In this document: positions 23,428 to 35,991 of the stretch, piece after piece
Numbering within the stretch: the stretch's first letter is position 1
Layout of the letters: every line of letters begins with the position of its first letter
NCBI GenBank assembly: GCA_022592445.1
Contig: JABYQR010000129.1
Span: 47,808 to 111,807 of the forward strand
Direction of reading: 5' to 3'
From: Cytidiella melzeri
Taxonomy: Eukaryota; Basidiomycota; Agaricomycetes; Polyporales; Irpicaceae
Length of the DNA: 64,000 bases
Notes under the pieces: model-generated
The model's database searches: none
What the model was told of the DNA's origin: nothing
What the model saw: the letters and a program-made list of their open reading frames with translations, nothing else
Translations under genes and position numbers: made by a program

Positions 23428-24036
23428 ATGCCCTCCGTCTACACCATGCCACACGACGAGAACGACCGATCCGACGACTTCGAGCTGCTCTTCACTGAAG
23501 AGGGGGCTCCTCCGCAGGCTGCTGATACGTCTGGTAAGTCTGTAAACAGTGTGTGGCTACTTGAAGGAGTACTCACCGACATTGACATAGATCAACTTGC
23601 TCGCGCGCTTGACGCGCCCTCAGGCGTGAGCGGGCCTTTCAAACGTGCCCCTAAAGTTATACAATTGGGGTTCAAGCCAGACGGGGAGTTTGCTCGCAAT
23701 GCTGAGCCGGAGCCACCCACTGATTGGATTTCTGCTTGCATCCCTTGGAAGCGCCGCGATTGGAAGGAAGGAGAACTGACGATGGAAGAATTGGGCGAGC
23801 GAGGCATGCCGACTCCGGGAGACGGTGACGAACAGCTTGACACGGTCGTCGATCCTGCTTCGCCTAAGTCCGAGAATGGCGATTGGGTTTTGATCACGTT
23901 CGTGTCGGCCCAAGGAGCTCTTCACAATGCGGAGAACTCTACTGCCAACGGGGATCCAACGCAGGACAGCAGTTGGGTTCACGATGCCGGCATCTTGGAC
24001 AAGAACTTGGATCCGTCTTCTCCCCGCTCTGCATAA
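23428..24036 (+). CDS. Acidic orphan protein, possible retained intron
   Basis: The start is taken at the ATG at 23428 (MPSVYTMPHDEND) because it follows a TATA box at a normal distance; the frame extends upstream without other support. The 202-residue product is acidic and Pro-rich with no recognised domain; a short block TDWISACIPWKRRDWKEGEL is the most ordered part. A 57-nt segment (23532-23588, GTAAGT...ACATAG with a TACTCAC branch-like site) looks like an intron but is a multiple of three without a stop, so both spliced (183 residues) and retained forms are readable. Function unknown. Confidence 0.55.
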   Translation: MPSVYTMPHDENDRSDDFELLFTEEGAPPQAADTSGKSVNSVWLLEGVLTDIDIDQLARALDAPSGVSGPFKRAPKVIQLGFKPDGEFARNAEPEPPTDWISACIPWKRRDWKEGELTMEELGERGMPTPGDGDEQLDTVVDPASPKSENGDWVLITFVSAQGALHNAENSTANGDPTQDSSWVHDAGILDKNLDPSSPRSA

Positions 24037-24269
24037 CATCGAGTCCCGCCATGCTTGACATGACTCTGTATGCCTCTCCCCGCGTTTTCCTCGTTGCTCT
24101 CGTCTTCGCTCGTTGCAACGCCGCTCTCAGACACGTCGTAATGAGTCGCACTGTCGATGTGACTGCATTACGAAGTGTCCGAAGGCTTCTTGCACCGACG
24201 ACCGAGAAAGCAGATTGACGCTTTATCTGCTGTCTCCCACGTAAACGAAGGATTGCACCTTCAACTCGG

Positions 24270-24564
24270 TCAAGAGATGCTCTGACTGGCTCTCCTGAAA
24301 TACGAAGTTCGCGTCAGCGTGGCCTACCCGACCTCCAAACAAAGTCTCTCACCGGCTGAACCAGACAGTCCGCGATGGAACGCGCAAGCCTCGATAGAAG
24401 AGGTTTTTTTTTGGATCGCCCAGGAGGTGCTGCGTCTGCATCGCAAGCTTGTTGGGCTTCGCGAGCGCAGTTGAGAATGAGGGGAACGGGTCGATGTCGG
24501 CGTGGGTAGCCGAGGAAGCTTTGCTAGCAGCAGAAGCCTTGTTCGCCGCTGTTGTGATGGACAT
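24270..24564 (-). CDS. Short orphan protein with TATA promoter
   Basis: Two exons (24564-24353 and 24294-24270, 58-nt intron GTGAGA...TTTCAG) give 78 residues. The product is rich in Ala, Ser and Lys, with DIDPFPSFSTALAKPNKLAM in the middle and a basic C terminus. No signal peptide, membrane segment or C-terminal CaaX motif is present, so it is not a mating pheromone precursor. A strong TATA box lies about 170 bp upstream on the same strand. A poly-T tract (poly-A in the sense strand) encodes the PKKN segment. I do not recognise it. Confidence 0.5.
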
Positions 24565-24730
24565 GAGGTCGAGCGGTTGGCAGTGGGTTGGGTGTACTTG
24601 ACGAGGTTTGCAGGCGGAAGTTCGAGACAGAGCCGTGGTTAATAGCGCAGTAGACGAGTGACAGTGTCTATGAGATAGTTTGGTAGGAGTTAGGGTGTGG
24701 TGTTGGTAGACTGAAGGCGAAAACCCTACC

Positions 24731-24740
24731 CTATTTATAC
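24731..24740 (-). promoter_or_regulatory. TATA box, minus strand
   Basis: On the minus strand the sequence is GTATAAATAG, a near-perfect TATA box, oriented toward the short orphan gene that starts at 24564. Confidence 0.55.
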
Positions 24741-24749
24741 GCTTTCGTG

Positions 24750-26167
24750 CTATACCTTCTCGGTGCGCATCTGCTGGTCATGCTGAGCGACTGGCACTTG
24801 TGTATTTTGAGTCTCAACTTTTTGGCCAACGAGAGGCACGGCGGACGCGCTAGTAAATGCAGCAAGTGAGCGAACCGAAGCTGTGCAAAGACCAAAACGC
24901 ACCCAAAAATGACCGACTTGCATCACAGCAATGGCCAAAGCGACTTGGCCGTCGACGCTTTGACGTTTGGACTGCGGCGGGAGGACAACAATGGTCCATC
25001 GAGAACGAATGCATGCAATGGTCATGGCACGTATCCAACACGTGTTCAACGGTGCGTTGGGATCTAAGGTCGCTGTTTTTTTGGCCCTCCGTATTTTGAT
25101 GGGCCCCGGTCGGCTGAGACTGTAGCAGCCTCGCCTACGATGCACGGTCCATGACAACAAATTTTTGTTGTTTGGCTGCGCGAGTTGTGTGGTGAGGTGG
25201 CCGAAGAAAGGGAGAGCGTGGGCGAAGGCATAGCAAGGCAAATATCTAGGCGGTCGAGCAGTGACGGCTGGAAGGGACTCGGAGAGTAAACCAGCACTTG
25301 AGCGAGCGACGTTGGTCGTCATTACAAGCCAAGGTTCATCATAGAGAGCAACAAAGTCTGGGAGGCAGATTGCCTTTCCCGACATGCAGCCGCGTTTGGC
25401 AATGCCCGACGATATCGACGTGTCGATAACCAATGTCGTTTGCAAAGTGCACGCGGTTGTCGACAGATGAATGGTGCGCACTAGACTGTGTAGAGTCGGC
25501 AGCAAGTCAAGAGGAAGACTACGAATCACACATACGCATGAACAGACTATTCAAGTGGGGAAACTATCAGAGTATCATCGTTCGGGCTTCTGAGGGACCT
25601 GCTGCTTGTAGTAGCAGATGTAAAACTAGTGAAGATCGCTGTCAGCTTTCAGATGTCACCAATCGCTTAGAGACGCACCCTTGGACTACTCACTACGCAT
25701 AGACCTGCCCATTGCGCTGTTCAGTGTTCAGAGTCTTCAGGCATATCGACACCTCATCGCAGAGAGTTTGTAATCCAAATCATCATCCTTTCAGGGCATG
25801 CGGAGGAAATCAACATAGAAAACGACGAATATCAGCGGCGGTCGTCCCAAGTTGAGTCAAGTCCAACCAGAGTCTTAAGTACTTACCAGCACAGTAGTGT
25901 CGACCACTGTGAAGGTCCACGAGCGTCTGTGGTTAATACCGTATTGCAATTTCAAGTCCGACTTCGACGACGATGGCGTTTTCGGGTAGTGGAATCGAAA
26001 GAAGCAGCTTTCAATCATTATATGGTTACTAGTACATACATGTCTAAGCAAAGCCGCAGGAGAAGGAGCCATCGTTTGTCAGCGACTTGGAATTCTAACT
26101 CTACTCTGAATTGAGAGAGGATACATGGAGAGAGAAGCATTATTGACACTAATATGCACAACGAGTC
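24750..26167. other. Region without a supported gene
   Basis: The long minus frame 24750-25529 (259 codons) has no recognised domain and shows no family resemblance. It starts right behind the TATA box of the neighbouring gene, so I do not annotate it. A minus-strand frame at 25875-26072 (MAPSPAALLRHVCTS) might be part of a small spliced gene, but its boundaries cannot be fixed. Confidence 0.35.
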
Positions 26168-27361
26168 CTACGGGATACTCTCGAATTCGAGTGAACAATC
26201 GCGAGCCCTGACGATGGTGTCTAGCCGGGCGAGTGTCTCTCCTGCCAGATACGGCTTCCAGTCACCATGCAGCACGATCCTTTTGAGTGCAGGGAAGGAC
26301 GGCTTTTGGAACGCAAGTATGTGTTCCTCGACATGCTCCCAAAAAGTCGAGCTACCTCCCGCAACAATCGAGTTGGGATAGGCGTGCATACGCACGGTAC
26401 TGACGTGATGATGGCTTTCGACGGATGGATGAGGGGTAGCAGTGAACTGCACGTAATAGTTGAGTTCCTCCAGCTCGGGACAGTGCGAGAGGATGTGAGT
26501 GATGAGATCAAGGACGTAGAATTTCAAGCTCCTCCCAAGCTCGACGATCTTGATTTGCTGACCAAACTTGGCCCAGAGTCCTCCCACTTGACCCGGGACG
26601 CTCGGGTAAGTGTCTAGTAGAATGTGTCGGAGTGATGGCAACGACCAGCGACAGACCTCCTGGAGAAACAATACGTTCATCCGTCTCAGGCGGAGAGTTG
26701 AGAGTTTGGGGAGGGTGATCGGCTCACGTTGCAGCAGATTTAGCCACAGGTCACCCGTCAGGGTAAGATACTGAAGGTTGGGTGCCACATGCAGTACGTG
26801 CGCAAGGGAGTTGAAACCGCCACTACGGGCAGCGTCGTTGTAGTGCCACCAGTCGAGACGCTTGAGTGAGGCCAAGGACGGACAGTCGTCCGCCGAGATA
26901 TCAAACCTCATGTCCTCGGCGTGGTGGCGGCAAGGGCGAACGAGCACCTCGAGTTGGGGACACGCCTTCATGAACTCTGAGGCACCTACGAGCTCATTTT
27001 GCCAGGGAGTGCAGCTCGAATAGGGGAGGCAAATGCGGCGGACCCGCCAGAGACCAGCTGCAGTATCTCCCTCGCCCCGCTCCGCGGTCTCAAGAGTGTG
27101 CTTGAGAGCGTCACCTCCTTTGTGGAGGACAATGTCTTCAAAGAGAAGAGACATCGCGAGGCACCTCCACTCCCTGCATACTCGTACCAGTACGCGTTTC
27201 GTCGAGAACACCTCCTCGTCCTGCCAGCCAAACTTGAGCGGCGCATAGTCCGATTGAAAAGGATAGTAGCTTGTGGTGTTGAGTGCGAGCGATTGGGGTG
27301 AGACCGTCGCCCAGCGAAATATGTCGAGCCAGAGTTCCCTGGGGAGAGTCGGGAGAGCCAT
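26168..27361 (-). CDS. F-box protein with degenerate leucine-rich region
   Basis: A single exon encodes 397 residues. The N terminus MALPTLPRELWLDIFRWAT is the typical start of a fungal F-box (Pro-Leu-Pro-x-Glu-Leu), followed by a VCREWRCLAMSLLFEDIVL segment. The rest is a series of weak LRR-like repeats (PQLEVLVRPC, LASLKRLDWWHYND, APNLQYLTLTGDLW, LPKLSTLRLRRMN, LPSLRHILLDTYP). F-box proteins recruit substrates to SCF ubiquitin ligases. The family is greatly expanded in mushrooms and most members have no known target. It is intact, with no frame breaks. Confidence 0.8.
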   Translation of the reverse strand: MALPTLPRELWLDIFRWATVSPQSLALNTTSYYPFQSDYAPLKFGWQDEEVFSTKRVLVRVCREWRCLAMSLLFEDIVLHKGGDALKHTLETAERGEGDTAAGLWRVRRICLPYSSCTPWQNELVGASEFMKACPQLEVLVRPCRHHAEDMRFDISADDCPSLASLKRLDWWHYNDAARSGGFNSLAHVLHVAPNLQYLTLTGDLWLNLLQREPITLPKLSTLRLRRMNVLFLQEVCRWSLPSLRHILLDTYPSVPGQVGGLWAKFGQQIKIVELGRSLKFYVLDLITHILSHCPELEELNYYVQFTATPHPSVESHHHVSTVRMHAYPNSIVAGGSSTFWEHVEEHILAFQKPSFPALKRIVLHGDWKPYLAGETLARLDTIVRARDCSLEFESIP

Positions 27362-27576
27362 GGAGGTAGATGGGGGTTGAGAGCAAGATAAGTGTGCTTA
27401 ATATACACGAGGCCTCCGCTCTTTCAATGTCGGAGCCCCACGCCGCGCCGAGCCTCACCCAGATCGACATGGCCCAGATAGGTAGGCGAACACCCGAATC
27501 TGGAAGGTGTTGTTGTTCAAATCCAATTCCTAGAGTCCGTTGTATTCTAGAGTACACCTCCAATCACTTTCAACGA

Positions 27577-29589
27577 CTATGATACCTTCATCACCGTAAC
27601 GCCGCCCCGTCTCCGACTGTCTCCCTCCCACCCGTGTTCCTTGTGCCAGATCTCACGATATCCTTTTTCTCGTAACAGCTTCGATACCTCTAGATCATCA
27701 AGCAACGCTCCGAACATGACAAGGTATTCAGGCCACTCGTGTCTCCAATCGTAAGTCTCGGAGGGTGGTTGACCTGGTTCTGCGAACGGCTTTGGCGAAG
27801 GGGCAAATTCCACATCAACAGACGCAGGAAATCGTCCGCGAAGATATTCGATCGGCGATTCGTAGAAGATATCGGTCTGGTCTTTGTAATTATCTGCGTT
27901 TATGCTGAGAAAGAGGGTATATGTCAAAGCCAATTCATGACACTAGTCGACAACTTACCCAACAGGCGGCTCGCAACCTAATGCCCATAGCCGACCAGGA
28001 TCCGCGAGTAAGGGTGAGTGTAAGTATGCTTGCCATGGCGTAGAGTGGCAAGGCATCAAGAATCCGATGGAGCGAGTATCTTCGGGAGCAAGATCCCTCA
28101 GGTAATGCATCACGTCTACCTGAGCCCTCGAATGCCACCGCATCAAATATGGCAACGGTAGGATGTGTAGCACAAAGAGGAGCCAGTAAACCCGACGGAT
28201 CCTAGGAAGAAAGGCTGCTCTTGACGGTTTGTCATGCCCGTCAGCACCGATATGGCCGAAGATGTTATGAGAGTCTACCAGGGATATAGCTGCCAGAATT
28301 TGGAACAGAGGTAGAAGCGGGTGAATGAATCTCCACTCTTTGTGCCCTGGCAATGAATATATAAGAACTGTCCATACTATGAGGCCGATCATCCGCTTGA
28401 CGGAAGCACGACTTCCGGGATATAGGTGGTGATAGGTGCTTTGGAGAGCAAATGGCGCAGCCGTTCCGCATAGAATGGGTATGCCTTGGGTTAGGTAGTA
28501 ATGCCACGCGCTTGACCCATAAAACAGAGAAACCGAAGATAGGTTTGTCGCGAGGAAGTTGAGGGGTGTGAGAGTGAGTGATCCGTAATACCATGTATCG
28601 AGACCGCAAAGCAATGAGATTGCGCCTATCCTTGACTTCTATCAGTTGCGCTACTTGTCGACGCGAAAGCCTAGCTTACCCAACGAGAGCCGTATCAAAT
28701 GCCATGGAGACCAGCACCTTGACTTGATGACGGAACTGCCATGCGGAGGTTGCTAGCATATATACCCATATGATTGCATTCGTGGGGCGCACCGCGCATG
28801 CCAGAGCAGCGACGACGAGAGCTTTCACGTAGTCCTTCCTGATAGTCCACGTTCAGTCGTCTCTCGGTGGACCTGTGATAGAGTCATACCTCCAACGGTG
28901 AGACTTTGCCTCCCATGGGTACAGGCTCAACGCCACCGTCGTCAAAGATGTTTCAAGGGAGTTCGACATGGATCGGGACAACGAGAGCCCATTGAAAAGG
29001 TTTGTCAACGACAGCCAGAACTACGTATAACTCAGTGGCATGGATTCCTCGAGAGAACGGAGCACGTACCGCAAGCATAGTATATCTTTCCCCCGCAACA
29101 CGCCTCGTAAGCTTGCAGATATAAACGTCAGTGAGGCATGCCAAAACTCCATGCAATACTTTAGGTCCCCATATCTGCGAGCGCGTTATTCGTCACTCTA
29201 GAGTGACACACACAGGACAGGTTGCACATACCCACCAAGAGACGCGTGTTGTCCAGCCCCAGTTGTTTCAAAGCCAAATAAACGGGCACATTGAGTAGAG
29301 GGTAAAAGATGCTTCGTATCGGTTTGGGTGTAAGCCACTCCCAAGTGATATGTCCGTAACCAAAGACAAGGTGATGTGCAACTTCAAGCGACTGGTAATA
29401 TTCGTCCGGCTGGAAGAACGTCTGGGTAGCAAGAGCAACAAAAACCCGAGTAGTAAGGGCCACAAGCACGATGTTCCATGTCATGGCAGAGTTGGTGGTG
29501 AAGTGAAGTACATAATCCTGCCGCATTGCACATATATGGGCGCTTGATACACGTGCTACGCGTACGCGTTTAGCGGCCGCGTCACCCAA
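27577..29589 (-). CDS. GPI10: GPI mannosyltransferase 3 (GPI10 / PIG-B), GT22 family
   Basis: Several minus-strand exons from 29589 to the stop at 27577 encode a multi-pass ER membrane enzyme that adds the third mannose to the GPI anchor. The first luminal loop holds the GT22 signature region TQTFFQPDEYYQSLEVAHH followed by GHITWEW and the RSIFYPLLNVPVYL helix. Later exons show KVLHGVLACLTDVYICKL, LETSLTTVALSLYPWE, ACAVRPTNAIIWVYML, GLDTWYYGSLTLTPLNFL and GHKEWRFIHPLLPLFQ, all family-typical. The C-terminal exon contains YESPIEYLRGRFP. Exon ends between 28620 and 29215 were read only approximately. The start could also be an internal ATG (MRQDYVLHF or MTWNIVLVAL). Its start lies 45 bp from PRE2, so the two share a promoter. 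Confidence 0.85.
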
Positions 29590-29634
29590 CGCACTACTGC
29601 TTTCTTATCCTCTCCCACCACTCTTTAGCACATC

Positions 29635-30842
<1,208 letters not shown>

Positions 30843-31182
30843 TCTATTGGACGTTGTATGTTCTCTGTCAATTGTATTCATGTTTTCGCAGATCAGAGTG
30901 CATAACATCCAACTCGATCCCTGTGCCGAATGCTATCACGTAAAGTTGCTTTGTTCAAGTTGACCTTTGCTTACGATGTACGCTACCCGTTGCTGCAGTT
31001 TGTAGACTGTGCTTTTGTGCATCCATAAGAGCATCGCTGGTGTGCAATATGCATTGTCTATGAGATGATTAACTTTTTCTGCAAATTTTGGGCGGGCCAC
31101 ACGGTCCGGGAATCCAAAGAACCGAGTTCAAAGTCATCGACTGCTTGGAGGCGAACTTGGCACAAACCACTACCCTGCTGTA
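30843..31182. other. Intergenic between PRE2 and UTP21
   Basis: 340 bp containing the 3' end of PRE2 and the promoter of UTP21. No clear TATA box or other site was seen. Confidence 0.4.
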
Positions 31183-34100
31183 ATGGTTGCAGCCATTCAC
31201 CACGACCACGAAGATGACAACGCTCTGCCGCCACGGAAACGCATTAGGGCTGACTCTCCAAAACCAAAAACCCTCAAGGACCCGCGACTCTTCGCGCCTT
31301 TCCGCGCACTGGGCTTGATCACTAACCATGTCCCGTTTGTTCTACAAACAAGATCTTTCAAGGGGGCAACAGAAGGCCCTAGTCTACACCTGGTGACATG
31401 TCTAGGGAAGTCCTGGGCGATGTGGGAAGGTGGGAAAATGACGCTTCAGTTTGTTAGTGAGTACATTGGTGCAATACAACGTTCTTTTGTAAACCGAGAT
31501 GATTTGTACTCCAGGTCCAGACGAAAGCGAGAACATCACTTCAATGGCAATGGATGGGAAAGCTGTCTGGGCTGCGACAGGGACAGATGTTGTAAAATAC
31601 CTGCGTGGAAGAGAAGTGTGTGCTCAACCGCTTGATGACCAGACTGTATCTCATCCATTGCAGGTCAAACGTCTGTCAAATCCTCTTGGGGACTCTCTCG
31701 CATCCATCATCATCTTTGGTAGTCAATTATTGGCTCTTTCCGACGATGGCTCGAGGATGTTTGTATGGAATACAACCGACGGAGGTACGTATATGAATTT
31801 TGTCTGCAAACCTTGAAGCCTTGATTGACACCGTCCTAGCTCTCCAGCCTCCTATACAGTTTGAACCTGGCTTCACTGCTACGACTATTCTCCACCCAGC
31901 AACATACCTGAACAAAATACTCGTAGGAAGCAGTCAGGGGACAATGCAGTTGTGGAATATTCACACACAGTACGTCAGATCAGAGTGCTCTCGCAATTTG
32001 CGTTGACATCGCCTTCCTTTTCGTAGGACATGCATTCACAAATTCACCGCTACTTGCCTCCTTACATCCCCCTCGACATCTCAAGACGCCTCTTCAGCGT
32101 CGATTACTGCTCTGTCCCAGTCACCCGCAATCGACGTTGTCGGTATAGGCTTCGCAAACGGAGAAATATCTGTCTACGATGTTAGAATGGATGAACGTCT
32201 TCTTCGGATGAAAATGCAAGATGGCGCTATAAGGGCTCTGAGCTTTCGGTCAGGTAGGACAGACTCGTTCATCACCCTCCATCATACCTGCTGAACGTTT
32301 TGGGTAGATGGTCACCCAATCCTTGCCTCTGCGTCCTCCAACGGCCACATCGCACTATGGGACCTCAATGCTGGAGGCAGACTCCTGCATCTCGTCCGCG
32401 GTGCACATGACGGAGCTATAACTGCGATTGAGTGGGTGCCCGGGCAACCGGTTCTTGTTAGCTCAGGTGAAGATAACAGCGTGAAGGTACGATATTCTGG
32501 CACTATGTCTTCCCGGGTTGTGTCACTGAAAACGTACTTAGCAATGGGTGTTCGAGTCTCCCACAGCAGCTCCGCGACTTCTCAAGTTTAGGTCTGGTCA
32601 TCATGCTCCTCCGCATTTGGTGAGGTACTACGGAGAGGACGGGAAGCAGCTGTTGACTGCCTCAAGAGACCGCAGTCTGAGATGTACAAGCGTTGTACGA
32701 GACTCAAGAAGCTTCGAGCTGAGCCAGGGTATGCTTCATTCGTCCCCTTCGGATATGTTGTCTGGATCACGACTTCCGAACAGGTTCTCTGGCTAAAAAG
32801 GCCTCTAGCCTGTCAATCCCTGTCGCGTCGCTGAAACTTCCTCCGGTTACATCGATTTCCTTTTCGACGATTCGGACCAAAGACTGGGATGATATACTCA
32901 CAGGCCATACCGACGAGACGTTTGCGAGAACATGGACAATGAAGGACAAAAAGATGGGCAATCATACCTTTACTCTCTCAAGTGATACCAAAAAGAGGGA
33001 TGTAGTGGGCTCAGTGAAGGTATTTCCCAGTCTTTAACACAAGCACTTCGGGAATTGATCGTCTATGTATAGGCTACTTGCATATCCGCCTGCGGCAACT
33101 TTGGCATGGCATCATCTTCGACAGGTGCGATATACATGTACAACATGCAATCGGGGATAAAACGTAAGTCCTTCTCTGTCGGGCCTCTCCCGGAGGGAGT
33201 CGCAGACGGAATAAGTGGAAAACGCAAAGAGCGGTGTGTGACCGGTTTAGCGAGCGACGCTCTGAATCGCACTGTTATTGCGAGTACTCTGGACGGTACA
33301 ATCAACGTGCGTAGCTGTTCACTATATTGCCGGTTTAGAAGACTGAAAATAAATGCTTACACAGTTCTTCGACTTCCACACAGCGGAGTTGCAGTGCACC
33401 ATCGTGCTCCCGTCTGCGGCCGTATCAATAACGCTACACCGGGATAGTGGCCTGTTAGCTGTCATCTGCGACGATTTAACGGTCCGAGTGCTTGACATAG
33501 AGACTCGCAGACTTGTGAGAGAACTTGGCGGCTTTCGTAGCAGGGTTCTTGACTTGGTGAGTTGCCACGTCCAATTATAATGACATGAATTTTAGAACCA
33601 ACGTGTGTGAAAGACGTTTTCTCCCGATGCGAGATGGATTATCACAACGTCGTTGGACTCCATAATACGCACTTTTGATATTCCTACTGGTCAGCTCATC
33701 GACGCTTTTCGGACATCAAGTGTCGCAACCAGCGTTAGTTTCTCGCCTACGAATGATTTCTTGGCTACGTCCCATGTGGACAGTGTCGGTGTCTATCTGT
33801 GGTCAGTCGTGCTCGCGAATCTCAGCATATTTACCTTGCTCAAGATGTTCGATCACTAGGGCAAACCGTGCACAATATTCTGAAGTGTCATTCCATAGCT
33901 TACTAGAAGAGGACATAGTTGACGTTTCCCTTCCTTCCGTACAAGGCGAGGCTGAGGAAGAAGGTATGATCCTCGATTCTATCTCTTTCGCGCATACTCT
34001 CAACTCTTTCGACAGCTCTGGAAGCATTGTCTGCGCTCACTGTGGAAGAGACTCCGAAGGATGTCTTCAGCACGCCTCCACAGCTGGATGGTGATCTCGT

Positions 34101-34803
34101 CACGCTAACCCTTCTACCTCGAGCTCGATGGCGGACATTACTCAACTTGGAAGTGATTCAGGCATGTTTATATCTTTTTTCAGGTGGTCAATCGCTGACA
34201 CCGCAACGAGTAGCAACGGAACAAACCCAAAGAGCCTCCAAAGCCACCAGAGAAGGCGCCATTCTTCCTGCCGACGTTACCCGGCGTGGAACACCGTTTT
34301 GATGTCGCTCAAACAAAGGAGCAGCAAGAGAGCAAGAAATCTACAAAGAGACTAGAGAAGGCAGCTGGATCGTCTGAGAGCGTGTTTAACCAGAAGCTCC
34401 AAGCCGAGGACAAGGAAGGCGATTGTCAGTGTTAAAATCAACTCCGTAAATTGATTCGTCCACTGACTCTGAACTCACAACAGACGAAACGTTTTACAGC
34501 TACATCAAAACGCTCTCACCTGCCGCGATCGACGTCGAGCTTCGCTCTCTTGTCACACTGGACGTCCAACGCTTGTTTTTAACCTCTCTCATCCAACGGT
34601 TGAAATCCCATCGCGACTTTGAGGCCGTGCAAACGCTCGAGAACGTGTTTTTGCGCATGCACGGCGACGTCCTCGTTGCGAACTCTGAAGTCGGAGAAGA
34701 GTTGAGAAAGCTGCGGGAGGTGCAGAGGGCGGAGAGCGAGAGGGTACTGGAGTTGCTCGCTTCGTCTCTTGGGACGTTGGGTTTTGTGAAGGAGGTTTTG
34801 TAG
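31183..34803 (+). CDS. UTP21: U3 snoRNP protein Utp21 / WDR36, WD40 repeats
   Basis: Fifteen exons (31183-31456, 31515-31615, 31664-31784, 31840-31969, 32027-32253, 32308-32486, 32542-32728, 32784-33019, 33073-33306, 33365-33556, 33614-33801, 33860-33963, 34016-34161, 34214-34424, 34484-34803) join in frame to 949 residues. Utp21 is a tandem WD40-propeller protein of the small-subunit processome, needed for early 18S rRNA processing. Family pieces include FRALGLITNHVPFVLQTRSF near the start, GHIALWDLNAGGRLLHLVRG, LTASRDRSLRCTSVVRDSRS, and the C-terminal Utp21 domain (YIKTLSPAAIDVELRSLVTL, SHRDFEAVQTLENVFLRMHG, LASSLGTLGFVKEVL). Intron 13 (34162-34213) starts GCATGT, a GC-AG intron. A decayed partial copy lies at 58044-58803. 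Confidence 0.93.
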
Positions 34804-34924
34804 CTTTTGGTGCATGCGCTGTACCGGTAGATGATATGTCAGAAGACGTGGTGCTCTGGCTCTCTTCAGCATACTTGCCTGAGGACCGCATTGAGTCTAT
34901 CTCTTCCGTCAACCATTTAGGAGT

Positions 34925-35295
34925 AGCGACGGTAACACATAACCGACAAGCCACTTGGAGATCATGAATGACGGGTACCTTCGGTCATAGTGGTTTACTC
35001 GGTCTCTACTTTTCTTGCTCTGCTTCTGACTCGGCTCTCCAACACAACCACGGTACATGAAAGTCATGATTGACCTCTAGTGTCTCTCCAAAAACTTCTC
35101 GTTTGACATTCTCGCCATGTCCTAGAAGTCAAAGATCGTTGCGAGAATGGTACATCTAAAACGCCCGTCGGATTGAATGATGTTGGCAGAACGCATCTCT
35201 GCTAGTTTTTGCGACACATGTTTAACTCCAACTACAGTTAACTCGTGGTAAGTGAGGGGCAGTAAAGTACAAACTGGTCCGGCGGTTCTACTAGC
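34925..35295 (-). pseudogene. Decayed 3' part of a Tim17-like gene
   Basis: On the minus strand this segment aligns with the last exon of the intact gene at 58986-59893. It keeps the TLLPLTYHELTVVGVKHVSQ stretch (CTLLQLIYNESTVLRVKYVS in the intact gene), the SQKLAE element, and an MSNEKFLER block matching MSDEEFLEK, followed by the same PSK-x-L end and stop (34985-34987). A stop codon follows MSNEKFLERH, and the linker between the blocks has shrunk. Upstream exons are missing. It lies directly downstream of intact UTP21, in the same convergent arrangement as at the other locus. Confidence 0.75.
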
Positions 35296-35442
35296 GCGGT
35301 CTAATGAAGTACAACAGATAGTCCATTCTAAATCATTATTGTTCATACTGGTGCCTAGTGTAGTAGACAAGCATATACCACATCTTCTGTTCTTGCTCAG
35401 TCAAGTGAACATTACGCCCAGGGGCCTTGTCCATATGATCAG

Positions 35443-35598
35443 TGTTAGAAGGCTATGAAAGTAGTGGAGAGCATTGAGAGAGCAAGACTGAGAGAGATCA
35501 CACAGTGGGAGTTGGGGATCAAAAGTGCGTGCCGTTGCATTGATCAGAGTAAGTCTTATATACGGTAACTACGGTGCCTAGTATGTTAAGCATCTAAT
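35443..35598 (-). repeat. Outer part of an old copia 3' LTR, split by copia-1
   Basis: On the minus strand an LTR starts TGTTCAACTATATTAATT at 40833-40819, is interrupted by copia-1, and resumes at 35598 to end TTCTAACA at 35443. Rejoined it is about 170 bp. It follows a polypurine tract and RNase H coding remnant of an older copia element (40834-41335). A TATATAAGAC box (plus strand GTCTTATATA near 35553) may be its promoter. Confidence 0.65.
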
Positions 35599-35968
35599 TT
35601 TTGCAGGGATACGAGTGGCCCAATCTGTAGTGCGCGAAGCGAACGTAATCTCAGTCAGCCTCGAGTAGTGCGAGGAAACTAGTATATTCAGTGTCTAACC
35701 TGTAGTGCGCGAAGCGAACGTAATCTACGACAAGTTAGCTACTGTAAGAGTTCAAAAGAAGTATATAAATATCGTACCTCAGTCAGCCTCGAGTAGTGCG
35801 AGGAAACTGAGGTGCGCGAGTCTGTGCGCTGGCGCGATATCCGCGTGATTATCTAATCATGCCACTATACAGTACCGACGCCACAAAGCTCTTGAGTCCG
35901 AATAAGGAGCGTACGAAAAAGAGTGAGTGAGTCCATGCCTGATGAACTAAGGAGAAATAAAAACAACA
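35599..35968 (-). repeat. Copia-1 3' LTR
   Basis: 370 bp, identical to 40444-40813. Both contain two internal copies of the short inverted-looking modules TAGTGCGCGAAGCGAACGTA and CAGCCTCGAGTAGTGCGAGG. A TATATAAATA is on the plus strand near 35763. Confidence 0.93.
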
Positions 35969-35991
35969 CGCCCACTCAGCGGGTGTGGACT

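Noticed and set aside
24750..25529. 259-codon minus-strand frame
   Set aside because: No recognised domain, composition typical of a chance frame, and it overlaps the promoter of the short orphan gene.
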